DNA of 64,000 bases, taken from positions 45,870 to 109,869 of the forward strand of contig JAVBQY010000015.1 of NCBI GenBank assembly GCA_031548545.1. Reading direction: 5' to 3'. The DNA is from UBA932 sp031548545. GTDB taxonomy: Bacteria; Bacteroidota; Bacteroidia; Bacteroidales; UBA932. The position numbers and the translations under genes are program-made. Below are positions 44,856-52,250 of the stretch, in pieces. The notes below the pieces were generated by a model. That model did no database searches and was not told the origin of the DNA. It saw nothing but the letters and a program-made list of their open reading frames with translations. Position 1 is the first letter of the stretch, and each line of letters starts with the position of its first letter.

Positions 44856-46841
44856 TTATTCATGATAGGTTAACACCTGCACCGACCGGCTCGGAAGGTA
44901 TAATTGCAAGTAATTTCTCCCTTTTTCGTGCAGGGTAAAATGCGCCAGACCGTCGTCCACGCGCGCGAATCCGTTGAATTGCCGCGCATCACTATCCAAC
45001 GCTGTAACATACTTTCCGGCCGGCGCCTCGAAGCGGTAATCGGCATATGATTTTACCGGATGAAAGTTAAATATGAACACAAGGTTAGCACGGCGGAAAA
45101 TCAACACCTGATCAGGGCGATGCTCCCAAAGGGAATGGGGTTTTTCCGCAAAGAAACCGTCATGGCGCGCCAGCGTAATCATGGCCTTGTCAAAGGCACT
45201 CAGGTATTGGTAACGCAGGGTGGTATCATCTACCAGATGCCACTGCCGGCGGGCGTATTTATAACTCCAGCCGTTTCCCTCTCGCGGAAAATCTATCCAC
45301 TCCGGATGGCCGAATTCATTGCCCATGAAATTCAAATAACCGTCACCGGCCGTGGCCAGCGAAAGCAGGCGGATCATCTTGTGCAGGGCCATGCCGCGCT
45401 CTACGATCAAACTCTGCTGAAAGACACTCATGGCCGTGTACATTTCTTTATCAATCAGACGGAATATAATGGTTTTGTCACCCACCATAGCCTGGTCATG
45501 ACACTCGGCATAGCTGATCGTATGCTCGTCGGCGCGTTTGTTGGTGAGTTCATAGAACATGTCGGACACATTCCACTCTTCATCTTTTTTCTCTTTGATA
45601 ATTTTAATCCAATAGTCGGCCACCCCCATACTCATGCGAAAATCAAAACCCATCCCGCCGTCTGCAAAAGGAGCTGACAGGCCCGGCATACCGCTCACCT
45701 CTTCGGCTATACTTACCGCAGCCGGATTGATTTCATGAATCAGGCTATTGGCCAGCGTAAGGTAGGTCAGGGCCTCCTCATCCTGTGTGCCGTCAAAATA
45801 CTGGCTGTAATGGGTAAAGGCTTTGCCCAGGCCATGGTCCAGATAAATCATACTGGTCACCCCGTCAAAACGAAAGCCGTCAAAGCGGTATTCTTCCATC
45901 CAGAATTTGAGATTGGAAAGGAGAAAATGAATCACCTCCGCCCTGCCGTAGTTAAAGCAACGGGAATTCCAAAGCGGATGCTCACCCCGCTCTCCGTCAT
46001 GGAAATATTGATTATAGCTACCATCGAAACGGCCCAAGCCTTCTTCCTCATTCCGTACGGCATGCGAGTGCACCACATCCAGGATCACGGCTATTCCCAA
46101 GCTATGGGCGGCATCAATCAGGGCCTTCAATTCGTCGGGCGTACCGAAGCGCGAACTGGCGGCAAAAAAGCTTGACACCTGATAACCGAAGGAGCCGTAA
46201 TAAGGGTGCTCCTGAATGGCCATCAATTGAATCATATTATAGCCGAGGGCTGCAATACGGGGCAGCACCTGCTCACGAAATTCCGTGTAAGAGGCCACCT
46301 TTTCCTCCTCTCCGCTCATGCCGATATGCGCTTCATAAATCAAGGGGTTGTCCACCCGTGAAGGTTGGGCGTGTTGCCATTGGTAGGCGCTCACCGGAGC
46401 CCAGACCTGGGCCGAAAAGAGTTTGGTATGCTCGTCCTGCACCGTACGGGTAGCGTAGGCCGGGATACGCAATCCGCTCCCGCCCTCCCATTCCACCAGG
46501 AGTTTATAGAGAGACAAGTGAGCAAAGGTCTTGGCCGGTAGATTGATTTCCCAATTGCCATTGCCTATGGGTTGCAGGGCGTATGCAGGATCTTTTTTCC
46601 AGTTGTTACAATCACCCAATAGATAAAGCGCTGCGGCTGCAGGGGCCCACTCACGGAAGACCCAACCATCGGCCGTAGGATGCAGTCCATAATATAAGTG
46701 ACCATTGGTAACAGCCGAAAGCCCGGAGTGTCCGTAAGTCAATTCCGCTTTTTTTATCAGCGCCTGTTCATGCCGGTGAAAGATCGTTTGCCGGTAAGGC
46801 TCAAGCCAGGGATCGTTTTTCCAGAGGTTAAGGTTTATCAT
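44856..46841 (-). CDS. glgB: 1,4-alpha-glucan branching enzyme (eukaryote-like)
   Basis: A 661-residue GH13 enzyme that makes the alpha-1,6 branches of glycogen. It lacks the long N-terminal extension of E. coli GlgB and opens DPWLEPYRQTIFHRHEQALIKK, as in the eukaryote-like (GH13_8) type. The CBM48 part is VFREWAPAAAALYLLGDCNNW. Catalytic region: DVVHSH, then FRFDGVTSMIY with the nucleophile Asp, AEEVSGMPG with the acid/base Glu, and AECHDQAMVGDKT with the third acid. The ECHDQ in place of the usual ESHDQ is a conservative Cys-for-Ser change at a near-active-site residue, not at a catalytic acid. First gene of the glycogen cluster. Confidence 0.95.
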   Translation of the reverse strand: MINLNLWKNDPWLEPYRQTIFHRHEQALIKKAELTYGHSGLSAVTNGHLYYGLHPTADGWVFREWAPAAAALYLLGDCNNWKKDPAYALQPIGNGNWEINLPAKTFAHLSLYKLLVEWEGGSGLRIPAYATRTVQDEHTKLFSAQVWAPVSAYQWQHAQPSRVDNPLIYEAHIGMSGEEEKVASYTEFREQVLPRIAALGYNMIQLMAIQEHPYYGSFGYQVSSFFAASSRFGTPDELKALIDAAHSLGIAVILDVVHSHAVRNEEEGLGRFDGSYNQYFHDGERGEHPLWNSRCFNYGRAEVIHFLLSNLKFWMEEYRFDGFRFDGVTSMIYLDHGLGKAFTHYSQYFDGTQDEEALTYLTLANSLIHEINPAAVSIAEEVSGMPGLSAPFADGGMGFDFRMSMGVADYWIKIIKEKKDEEWNVSDMFYELTNKRADEHTISYAECHDQAMVGDKTIIFRLIDKEMYTAMSVFQQSLIVERGMALHKMIRLLSLATAGDGYLNFMGNEFGHPEWIDFPREGNGWSYKYARRQWHLVDDTTLRYQYLSAFDKAMITLARHDGFFAEKPHSLWEHRPDQVLIFRRANLVFIFNFHPVKSYADYRFEAPAGKYVTALDSDARQFNGFARVDDGLAHFTLHEKGRNYLQLYLPSRSVQVLTYHE

Positions 46842-46865
46842 AAGGGTGGATAGTTTGTTGATTTA

Positions 46866-46873
46866 CAAAGGTA
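46866..46873 (-). promoter_or_regulatory. -7 box TACCTTTG for glgB
   Basis: Minus-strand TACCTTTG ends 24 bp before the glgB ATG. GTTG lies 19 bp upstream, one mismatch from the TTTG -33 consensus. Confidence 0.6.
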
Positions 46874-46898
46874 GAAAACATTTTGCTATAAACAACAA

Positions 46899-46917
46899 GG
46901 GCCGGAAATTCCGGCCC
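46899..46917 (-). terminator. hairpin terminator of the POT transporter gene
   Basis: GGGCCGGAA-A-TTCCGGCCC, 26 bp beyond the transporter stop codon. The perfect 9-bp arms are separated by one base, so about 7 bp can pair. It is followed by TTGTTGTTTAT on the minus strand. Confidence 0.6.
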
Positions 46918-46942
46918 CTATATCGTCTTGATTTAAATATGT

Positions 46943-48463
46943 TTATTTTGCCACGCGCTCCAGCCACTTCAGCATGAAAAGCATGGTAAACATGGAGATC
47001 AGACAGGCGGTCACAAATACACACCAGGTAGCCCAGATGGGAATTTGGTTGTAAAGGATCACACCAATAACAAGCAGCTGGTTACCCACAGCAGTAGCGC
47101 TGAGCCAGCAACCCTGCATGATACCCTGGTATTGGGGAGGCGCTACTTTAGACACAAAAGCGATACCCAGGGGACTGATAAACAGTTCGGCGATCGTCAA
47201 TATGAGATAAGTACCGATCAGCAACCAAGGGGTTACACGCATAGCATCATCCAAGCCACCCATGGCTTTACGCTCAGCTTCGGTAGGCAGACCGAATGAA
47301 CCCAGGGACATTACCACGAAGGCGAGGGCGGCAATACCCATACCGATGGCAATTTTCTTGGGGGTGGAAATTTCAATTCCTTTTGCTTTCAACCAGCCCA
47401 GGAAGCCAATTACCACCGGGGTCAGGAATACAACGAAGAAAGGATTAAACGCCTGGAACACCTCAGCGCCTTCCAGCGTAGTAAATCCGAGGTTAAGTTT
47501 CAGCAGGCGGGTAAAACCGTCGGCAAACAAAGTCAGGGTCTGTCCGTTCTGATGGAAAGAGAACCAGAAGAAAATCACCACGGCCATTACGGCGAACAGG
47601 GCGTACATACGTTGTCTGATTTCTTTCACATCCATCTGTACGGAAGCGGCCGAGTGCTGTTCATGTTTCTTGGCGCCGGGATCCGGCAGACGGTTCTTAT
47701 TGAACAGAAAAACCACCAGGGAGATCAGCATGGCCACAATGGCAATACCAAAGGAATAGTGGTAACCGGTCATGAAGACATTCAGGTAATCATTAGCAAA
47801 AGCCGTCATATCAGCCGTATTACCGCCGACACTGGCAGCCAGTTCCGTAAAACGGGTCGACGCCTCGGGCGAGATCGTTCCGGAAAGGTATTGGTTACAA
47901 AGCGAAGGAAGATCGGCATTGAACTTAAAGCCGTTGCTCTGCACCCACCAGTTACGCAGGCCCACAGCCATCAGCGGAGCGAACATAGCGCCGATGTTAA
48001 TAAACATATAAAAGATCTGGAAGCCTGTTTCGCGTTTTTCGGCATACTGCGGGTTGTCATACAACTGCCCTACCACCGCCTGCAGGTTGCCTTTGAACAA
48101 ACCGTTACCAAAGGCAATGGAGAAAAGCCCCAGGCAGGTCAATACCAGGATCAGGCCTTTATTCTGCACCGGCGTAGGCGTGGGAATAGCCAGCAACAGG
48201 TAACCAACCGACATCAGGATCAGTCCGACCAGAATGGACGATTTGTATTTCTTAGTCTTGTCGGCAATAATACCACCGGCCAGCGCCAGGAAATAAATAG
48301 AGGCATAAAAGATCGAATAAATAAGGGAGCCCTGCGAGCCGGTAAACCCGAATTTGTTATTCAGGAACAACAGCAGGATAGCCATCATAATGTAAAAACC
48401 GAAACGTTCGCCCATGTTGGACAAAGCCGCACCGATTAATCCTTTAGGTTGATTTTTAAACAT
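46943..48463 (-). CDS. POT/PTR family proton-coupled oligopeptide transporter
   Basis: A 506-residue inner-membrane MFS protein with about 12-14 membrane segments. The POT signature is present: NMGERFGFYIMMAIL on helix 1 (ExxER[F/S] motif), GGIIADKTKKYKSSILVG, FGNGLFKGNLQAVVGQLY and FYMFINIGAMFAP. Such carriers import di- and tripeptides with protons. A long cytoplasmic/periplasmic insertion near 170-215 contains a pair of cysteines' worth of unusual sequence (LPSLCNQYL). Single gene with its own divergent promoter shared with the acyltransferase side. Confidence 0.93.
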   Translation of the reverse strand: MFKNQPKGLIGAALSNMGERFGFYIMMAILLLFLNNKFGFTGSQGSLIYSIFYASIYFLALAGGIIADKTKKYKSSILVGLILMSVGYLLLAIPTPTPVQNKGLILVLTCLGLFSIAFGNGLFKGNLQAVVGQLYDNPQYAEKRETGFQIFYMFINIGAMFAPLMAVGLRNWWVQSNGFKFNADLPSLCNQYLSGTISPEASTRFTELAASVGGNTADMTAFANDYLNVFMTGYHYSFGIAIVAMLISLVVFLFNKNRLPDPGAKKHEQHSAASVQMDVKEIRQRMYALFAVMAVVIFFWFSFHQNGQTLTLFADGFTRLLKLNLGFTTLEGAEVFQAFNPFFVVFLTPVVIGFLGWLKAKGIEISTPKKIAIGMGIAALAFVVMSLGSFGLPTEAERKAMGGLDDAMRVTPWLLIGTYLILTIAELFISPLGIAFVSKVAPPQYQGIMQGCWLSATAVGNQLLVIGVILYNQIPIWATWCVFVTACLISMFTMLFMLKWLERVAK

Positions 48464-48496
48464 ATTTTTTTTAAGGTTAAAAGTTAAGAATTAAAG

Positions 48497-48504
48497 CAAA
48501 GATA
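48497..48504 (-). promoter_or_regulatory. -7 box TATCTTTG for POT gene
   Basis: Minus-strand TATCTTTG lies 33 bp before the ATG at 48463 and only 22 bp from the opposing box at 48527. Both boxes are followed by GC. Confidence 0.6.
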
Positions 48505-48526
48505 GCCAAAAAAATCGAAATATTGC

Positions 48527-48534
48527 TATCTTTG
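48527..48534 (+). promoter_or_regulatory. -7 box TATCTTTG for acyltransferase gene
   Basis: TAnnTTTG match, 22 bp before the ATG at 48557. It faces the box at 48497. Confidence 0.65.
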
Positions 48535-48556
48535 CAGAATTATTTAACTGGTTTCT

Positions 48557-49432
48557 ATGTTCACCGCAATTGGTTATTGGTTGTTGTTATGCATCATTTA
48601 TCCGTTGGCATGGCTGCCTAAACGGATATTGTTCGTATTGGCCGATTGCTTTTATTTTTTTATTTATTACCTGCTGCCGTACCGCAAATCGATAGTGTAT
48701 ACCAACCTGGCACGGTCATTCCCCGAAAAAAATTACAGGGAAATCAAGCGCATCGCCAGGCAGTACTACCGCTATTTCGCCGATATGTTTTTTGAGAACC
48801 TGTACATGCTGGGCACTCCGGCAAAAAAGGTGAAGCGGCTTGTCTCCTTTGAAAACATCGAACTGCCGGAACGCTATCTTAAGGAGGGTAAAAGCCTGGT
48901 CCTGATAGCCGCACACTACGGTAACTGGGAATATATAGGAACATTAGGCCTCTTCCTTCATCCTATGATTGCGTACAAAGAGCAATTGGGCGTGTCGGAC
49001 CTGCTGATGAAAAAAATACGCCGGCATTTCAACAATGACCAAATCATCCCGATGCAGCACTTGTTGAAGTTTATGCTGACCCATCGCAAAGAGCAACGCA
49101 CCTATATATTTATAGCAGACCAGGCTCCCTCGCTGTCAGCCACCGGATGGACCACTTTCCTGAACCAGGAAACCGTATTTTATAACGGTGCGGAAAAAGC
49201 AGCGGCTCACCTTGACCTGCCGGTAATATACCTGGAGATCCTGCGTAAAGGCCGCGGGCAATACCACCTCACTTTTAGTTCGATTTGTGAACGCGCCGGA
49301 GAACTCCCCGAGCATGCCATCACCCATACGTTCGCCGGCCTGCTTGAAGAGAGTATCCAACGGCACCCGCAATACTGGCTCTGGTCGCATAAACGCTGGA
49401 AACGCCGCAGAGACAGTCGCCTTAGTGAATAA
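48557..49432 (+). CDS. LpxL/HtrB-family lysophospholipid acyltransferase
   Basis: A 291-residue membrane-bound acyltransferase. It has an N-terminal membrane segment (AIGYWLLLCIIYPLAWLPKRILFVLADCFYFFIYYL), the SIVYTNLARSFPEKNYREI region, the catalytic H-x4-E motif AAHYGNWEYIGT, and a C-terminal WLWSHKRWKRR, all typical of lipid A late acyltransferases. Bacteroidota often have one such enzyme that makes penta-acylated lipid A. The substrate is inferred from the family. The OmpH-like gene follows 21 bp later. Confidence 0.9.
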   Translation: MFTAIGYWLLLCIIYPLAWLPKRILFVLADCFYFFIYYLLPYRKSIVYTNLARSFPEKNYREIKRIARQYYRYFADMFFENLYMLGTPAKKVKRLVSFENIELPERYLKEGKSLVLIAAHYGNWEYIGTLGLFLHPMIAYKEQLGVSDLLMKKIRRHFNNDQIIPMQHLLKFMLTHRKEQRTYIFIADQAPSLSATGWTTFLNQETVFYNGAEKAAAHLDLPVIYLEILRKGRGQYHLTFSSICERAGELPEHAITHTFAGLLEESIQRHPQYWLWSHKRWKRRRDSRLSE

Positions 49433-49453
49433 ACAAATAACAACGAAAATAAT

Positions 49454-50050
49454 ATGAAAAAGACCTTTATCATTGTGAACGCGGTGCTGGCAGCAGCTGT
49501 CATCGGATTGTACATTCTCTATTTCTGCGGCATCGGCGGATCTTCCGTGGCTACTGCGAACAAATCGGATGAAACGGTAGCCGGAGACGGCAGCGTGGTA
49601 TACCTCCAGATTGACTCTCTGGTCAACGGATATGATATGTTCCATGACCTGCGCGGTGAATTTGAAAAGAAAGCCAAAGCCGCAGACGAAGACCTGACGA
49701 AAAAAGGCAAGTCTTTCGAACGTGAAGCAATGGATTTCCAGGAAAAGGTACAAAAAGGACTGGTGACCCGTTCTCAGGCCGAACAATTGCAGGTACAGCT
49801 GCAACAAAAACAGCAAAACCTGCAACAGTATGCCGAAAAGCTCCGTACCGAAATGGCCGAAGAAGAAGCCGTAATGCTGCGCCGTATCTATGTGGCTATC
49901 CAGGATTTCCTGACCAGCTATAATAAAGAGCACAACTACTCTTTAATTCTCAGCACCAGCGGAACGACCAACAGCGTACTGCAAGGCAGCGCCTCACTCA
50001 ACATCACCAATGATGTGTTGAACGGACTGAATGCGGCCTATAAGAAATAG
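49454..50050 (+). CDS. OmpH/Skp-like periplasmic chaperone
   Basis: A 198-residue protein with an N-terminal hydrophobic segment (residues 5-28; probably a signal anchor, no clear cleavage site), then VVYLQIDSLVNGYDMFHDLRGEFEKKAKAADEDL, the usual opening of OmpH-like proteins, and a coiled coil of Q/E/K residues from about 55 to 150. It ends with YSLILSTSGTTNSVLQGS. Skp-type chaperones hold unfolded outer-membrane proteins in a tentacle-like trimer. It is unusual to be next to a lipid A acyltransferase gene, but both serve the outer membrane. Confidence 0.88.
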   Translation: MKKTFIIVNAVLAAAVIGLYILYFCGIGGSSVATANKSDETVAGDGSVVYLQIDSLVNGYDMFHDLRGEFEKKAKAADEDLTKKGKSFEREAMDFQEKVQKGLVTRSQAEQLQVQLQQKQQNLQQYAEKLRTEMAEEEAVMLRRIYVAIQDFLTSYNKEHNYSLILSTSGTTNSVLQGSASLNITNDVLNGLNAAYKK

Positions 50051-50068
50051 ACAAGTAACCCGCAGCTT

Positions 50069-51049
50069 TTAATATTGGCCCCAACGGTCCAATATGTAAT
50101 CAAGTATAGAAACGACCCTTTCCGGGTCGTTTTCCGTTACAAGGCGGGCGCGGGTGTCACGGAAATCCGGCAAGGACTTAAAATAATTGCTCAGGTGGCG
50201 GCGCATTTCCAAGACTCCGGTCTTGAGGCCTTTTTCCTGTATTGATTTTTCAAGGTGAAGCTTGGCCAAAGCCACGCGCTCGGGCACCGGCATTTCAGGC
50301 AATAATTCTCCGGTGCTTAAATAGTGTTTAATCTCCCGGAATATCCAGGGATGACCATAGGTGGCACGGCCTATCATAATGGCATCGACCCCGTAGCGGT
50401 CAAACATGGCTTTGGCTTTCTGCGGAGAGTCTACATCACCGTTGCCGATGATGGGTATTTTCATGCGGGGGTTGCGTTTCACTTCGCCGATCAGTGTCCA
50501 GTCGGCCTCGCCTTTGTACACCTGGGCGCGGGTGCGGCCATGAATGGTTAACGCCACAATACCTACATCCTGCAGGCGCTCCGCCAGCTCTACAATGATT
50601 TTGCTATCTTCGTCCCAACCCAAACGGGTCTTTACGGTGACCGGCACATCAACCGCCTCTACAATCCGGCGGGTCATTTCCACCAGCTTGTCGGGCTCAC
50701 GCATCATACCGGAACCGGCGCCACGGGCGGCAATCTTTTTCATCGGGCAGCCGAAGTTGATATCAAGCACATCCGGGCGGGCCTGCGCTACGATACGGGC
50801 AGCCTCGATCATGGGCTCCATAAGGTGGCCGTAAATCTGTATGCCGATCGGGCGCTCATAGTCGTAGATATTCATCTTGGCTACGGTAGACGCCGCATCG
50901 CGGATCAGTCCGTCTGCCGCAACAAATTCCGTATACATCATATCGGCGCCGTAATGCTTGCAAACAAAACGGAACGAAGCATCGGTCACCTCGTCCATAG
51001 GAGCGAGGAACAAAGGATATTGATCGAATGTAATGGGGCCGATATTCAT
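50069..51049 (-). CDS. dusB: tRNA-dihydrouridine synthase B
   Basis: A 326-residue FMN-dependent TIM-barrel enzyme reducing uridine in the D loop of tRNA. Motifs: LAPMDEVTDASFRFVCKHYG, the active-site cysteine in NFGCPMKKIAARGAGSGMM, VTVKTRLGWDED, TIHGRTRAQVYKGEADW, PIIGNGDVDSPQKAKAM and IMIGRATYGHPWIF. This fits the DusB group. It begins 3 bp after the purM stop and converges with the OmpH-like gene; its last 60 bases contain a terminator for that gene. Confidence 0.94.
   Translation of the reverse strand: MNIGPITFDQYPLFLAPMDEVTDASFRFVCKHYGADMMYTEFVAADGLIRDAASTVAKMNIYDYERPIGIQIYGHLMEPMIEAARIVAQARPDVLDINFGCPMKKIAARGAGSGMMREPDKLVEMTRRIVEAVDVPVTVKTRLGWDEDSKIIVELAERLQDVGIVALTIHGRTRAQVYKGEADWTLIGEVKRNPRMKIPIIGNGDVDSPQKAKAMFDRYGVDAIMIGRATYGHPWIFREIKHYLSTGELLPEMPVPERVALAKLHLEKSIQEKGLKTGVLEMRRHLSNYFKSLPDFRDTRARLVTENDPERVVSILDYILDRWGQY
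50111..50133 (+). terminator. terminator for OmpH-like gene, inside dusB coding
   Basis: AACGACCC, loop TTTCC, GGGTCGTT form an 8-bp stem followed by TT, about 60 bp after the ompH-like stop. It lies within the last codons of convergent dusB. Confidence 0.5.
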
Positions 51050-51052
51050 AGA

Positions 51053-52216
51053 CTAGTATTCGAATATTCCTTTTTCACTGCGGATGGTCAGGCGCTTTTC
51101 AGCAGAGGCTTCCACCCTGCCCACCACGCGGGCGTCAATGTTATATTTTTGTGCTATGGCGATCAGCGCTGCAGCAATGGCAGCCGGTACGTATAATTCC
51201 ATACGGTGGCCCATGTTGTACACCTTGTACATTTCTTTCCAATCAGTGCCCGACTCCTGCTGAATCACATCAAACAGCGGCGGTATGGGAAAGAGGTTAT
51301 CTTTAATCACATGCAATTGCTCAACAAAATGGAGGACCTTGGTCTGTGCGCCGCCGGAACAATGCACCATACCGTGGATCTGCGGCCGGTAAGCGGCCAG
51401 TATCTCACGGATCACGGGAGCATAGGTACGGGTGGGCGATAAAACCAATTTGCCGTAAGTCATCCCTGTACGGGTCTCTATATCCGTCAACTTTCTGGTA
51501 CCGGAATAGATCAGTGCTTCAGGAATAGCGGTATCATAAGTTTCGGGGTAAGCAGCCGCCAACTCGTGGGCAAACACATCATGCCGCGCCGAGGTAAGCC
51601 CGTTGCTGCCCATCCCTCCGTTGTAAGCGGTTTCATAGGTGGCTTGTCCGTAGGAGGCAAGGCCTACGATCACATCGCCGGCCTGTATATTCGCATTGTC
51701 GATGACCTCGCTGCGGCGTATCCGGGCGGTTACCGTACTGTCTACAATCACAGTGCGCACCAGGTCTCCCACATCGGCGGTTTCTCCGCCGGTAAGGTGC
51801 ATGTGCACGTCCACACGGCGCATTTCATCCAGAAAATCCTGCGTTCCCTGAATAATGGCGCTGATTACCTCTCCCGGAACCAGGTGTTTGTTGCGGCCTA
51901 TGGTAGAGGACAGCAGTATGCCGTCGGTGATGCCCACGCAAAGCAGGTCATCGGTATTCATAACAATGGCATCCTGGGCTATACCGCGCCACACCGACAG
52001 GTCTCCGGTAGCTTTCCAGTAAGCATAGGCCAGGGAGGACTTGGTCCCCGCCCCATCGGCATGCATCACCAGACAGTAGTCGGGATCATTGGTCAACACA
52101 TCGGGTATCACCTTGCAAAAGGCTTTTGGAAACAAGCCCTTGTCTATATTTTTGATGGCGTTGTGGACATCTTCTTTTGAGGCCGAAACGCCACGTTGGT
52201 CATAACGGGAATTCAT
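51053..52216 (-). CDS. purM: phosphoribosylformylglycinamidine cyclo-ligase (AIR synthase)
   Basis: A 387-residue enzyme of purine synthesis that closes the imidazole ring of FGAM with ATP. The sequence has the conserved SNNSRYDQRGVSASKEDVH-type opening, HADGAGTKSSLAYAYW, AQDAIVMNTDDLLCVG, LTGGETADVGDLVRT, LSPTRTYAPV and GMVHCSGGAQTKVLHF. It is the Bacteroidota form, which is longer than E. coli PurM. The frame extends 22 codons upstream to 52282 through a simple repeat into the porE tail; ATG 52216 gives the family N-terminus. dusB follows after 3 bp. Confidence 0.92.
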   Translation of the reverse strand: MNSRYDQRGVSASKEDVHNAIKNIDKGLFPKAFCKVIPDVLTNDPDYCLVMHADGAGTKSSLAYAYWKATGDLSVWRGIAQDAIVMNTDDLLCVGITDGILLSSTIGRNKHLVPGEVISAIIQGTQDFLDEMRRVDVHMHLTGGETADVGDLVRTVIVDSTVTARIRRSEVIDNANIQAGDVIVGLASYGQATYETAYNGGMGSNGLTSARHDVFAHELAAAYPETYDTAIPEALIYSGTRKLTDIETRTGMTYGKLVLSPTRTYAPVIREILAAYRPQIHGMVHCSGGAQTKVLHFVEQLHVIKDNLFPIPPLFDVIQQESGTDWKEMYKVYNMGHRMELYVPAAIAAALIAIAQKYNIDARVVGRVEASAEKRLTIRSEKGIFEY

Positions 52217-52250
52217 GAGTAATGAATAATGAATAGTGAATAATGAATAA
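52216..52250 (-). repeat. ATTCATT simple repeat between porE and purM
   Basis: On the minus strand ATTATTCATT, ATTCACT and ATTCATT units run from just after the porE stop to the purM ATG. It is the same family as the repeat inside the gldH signal peptide at 28871-28901 and in the same orientation relative to the downstream gene. Confidence 0.75.

Noticed and set aside
47552..48439. 295-codon plus-strand frame opposite the POT transporter
   Set aside because: His/Gln-rich translation without homology; caused by codon bias of the membrane protein.
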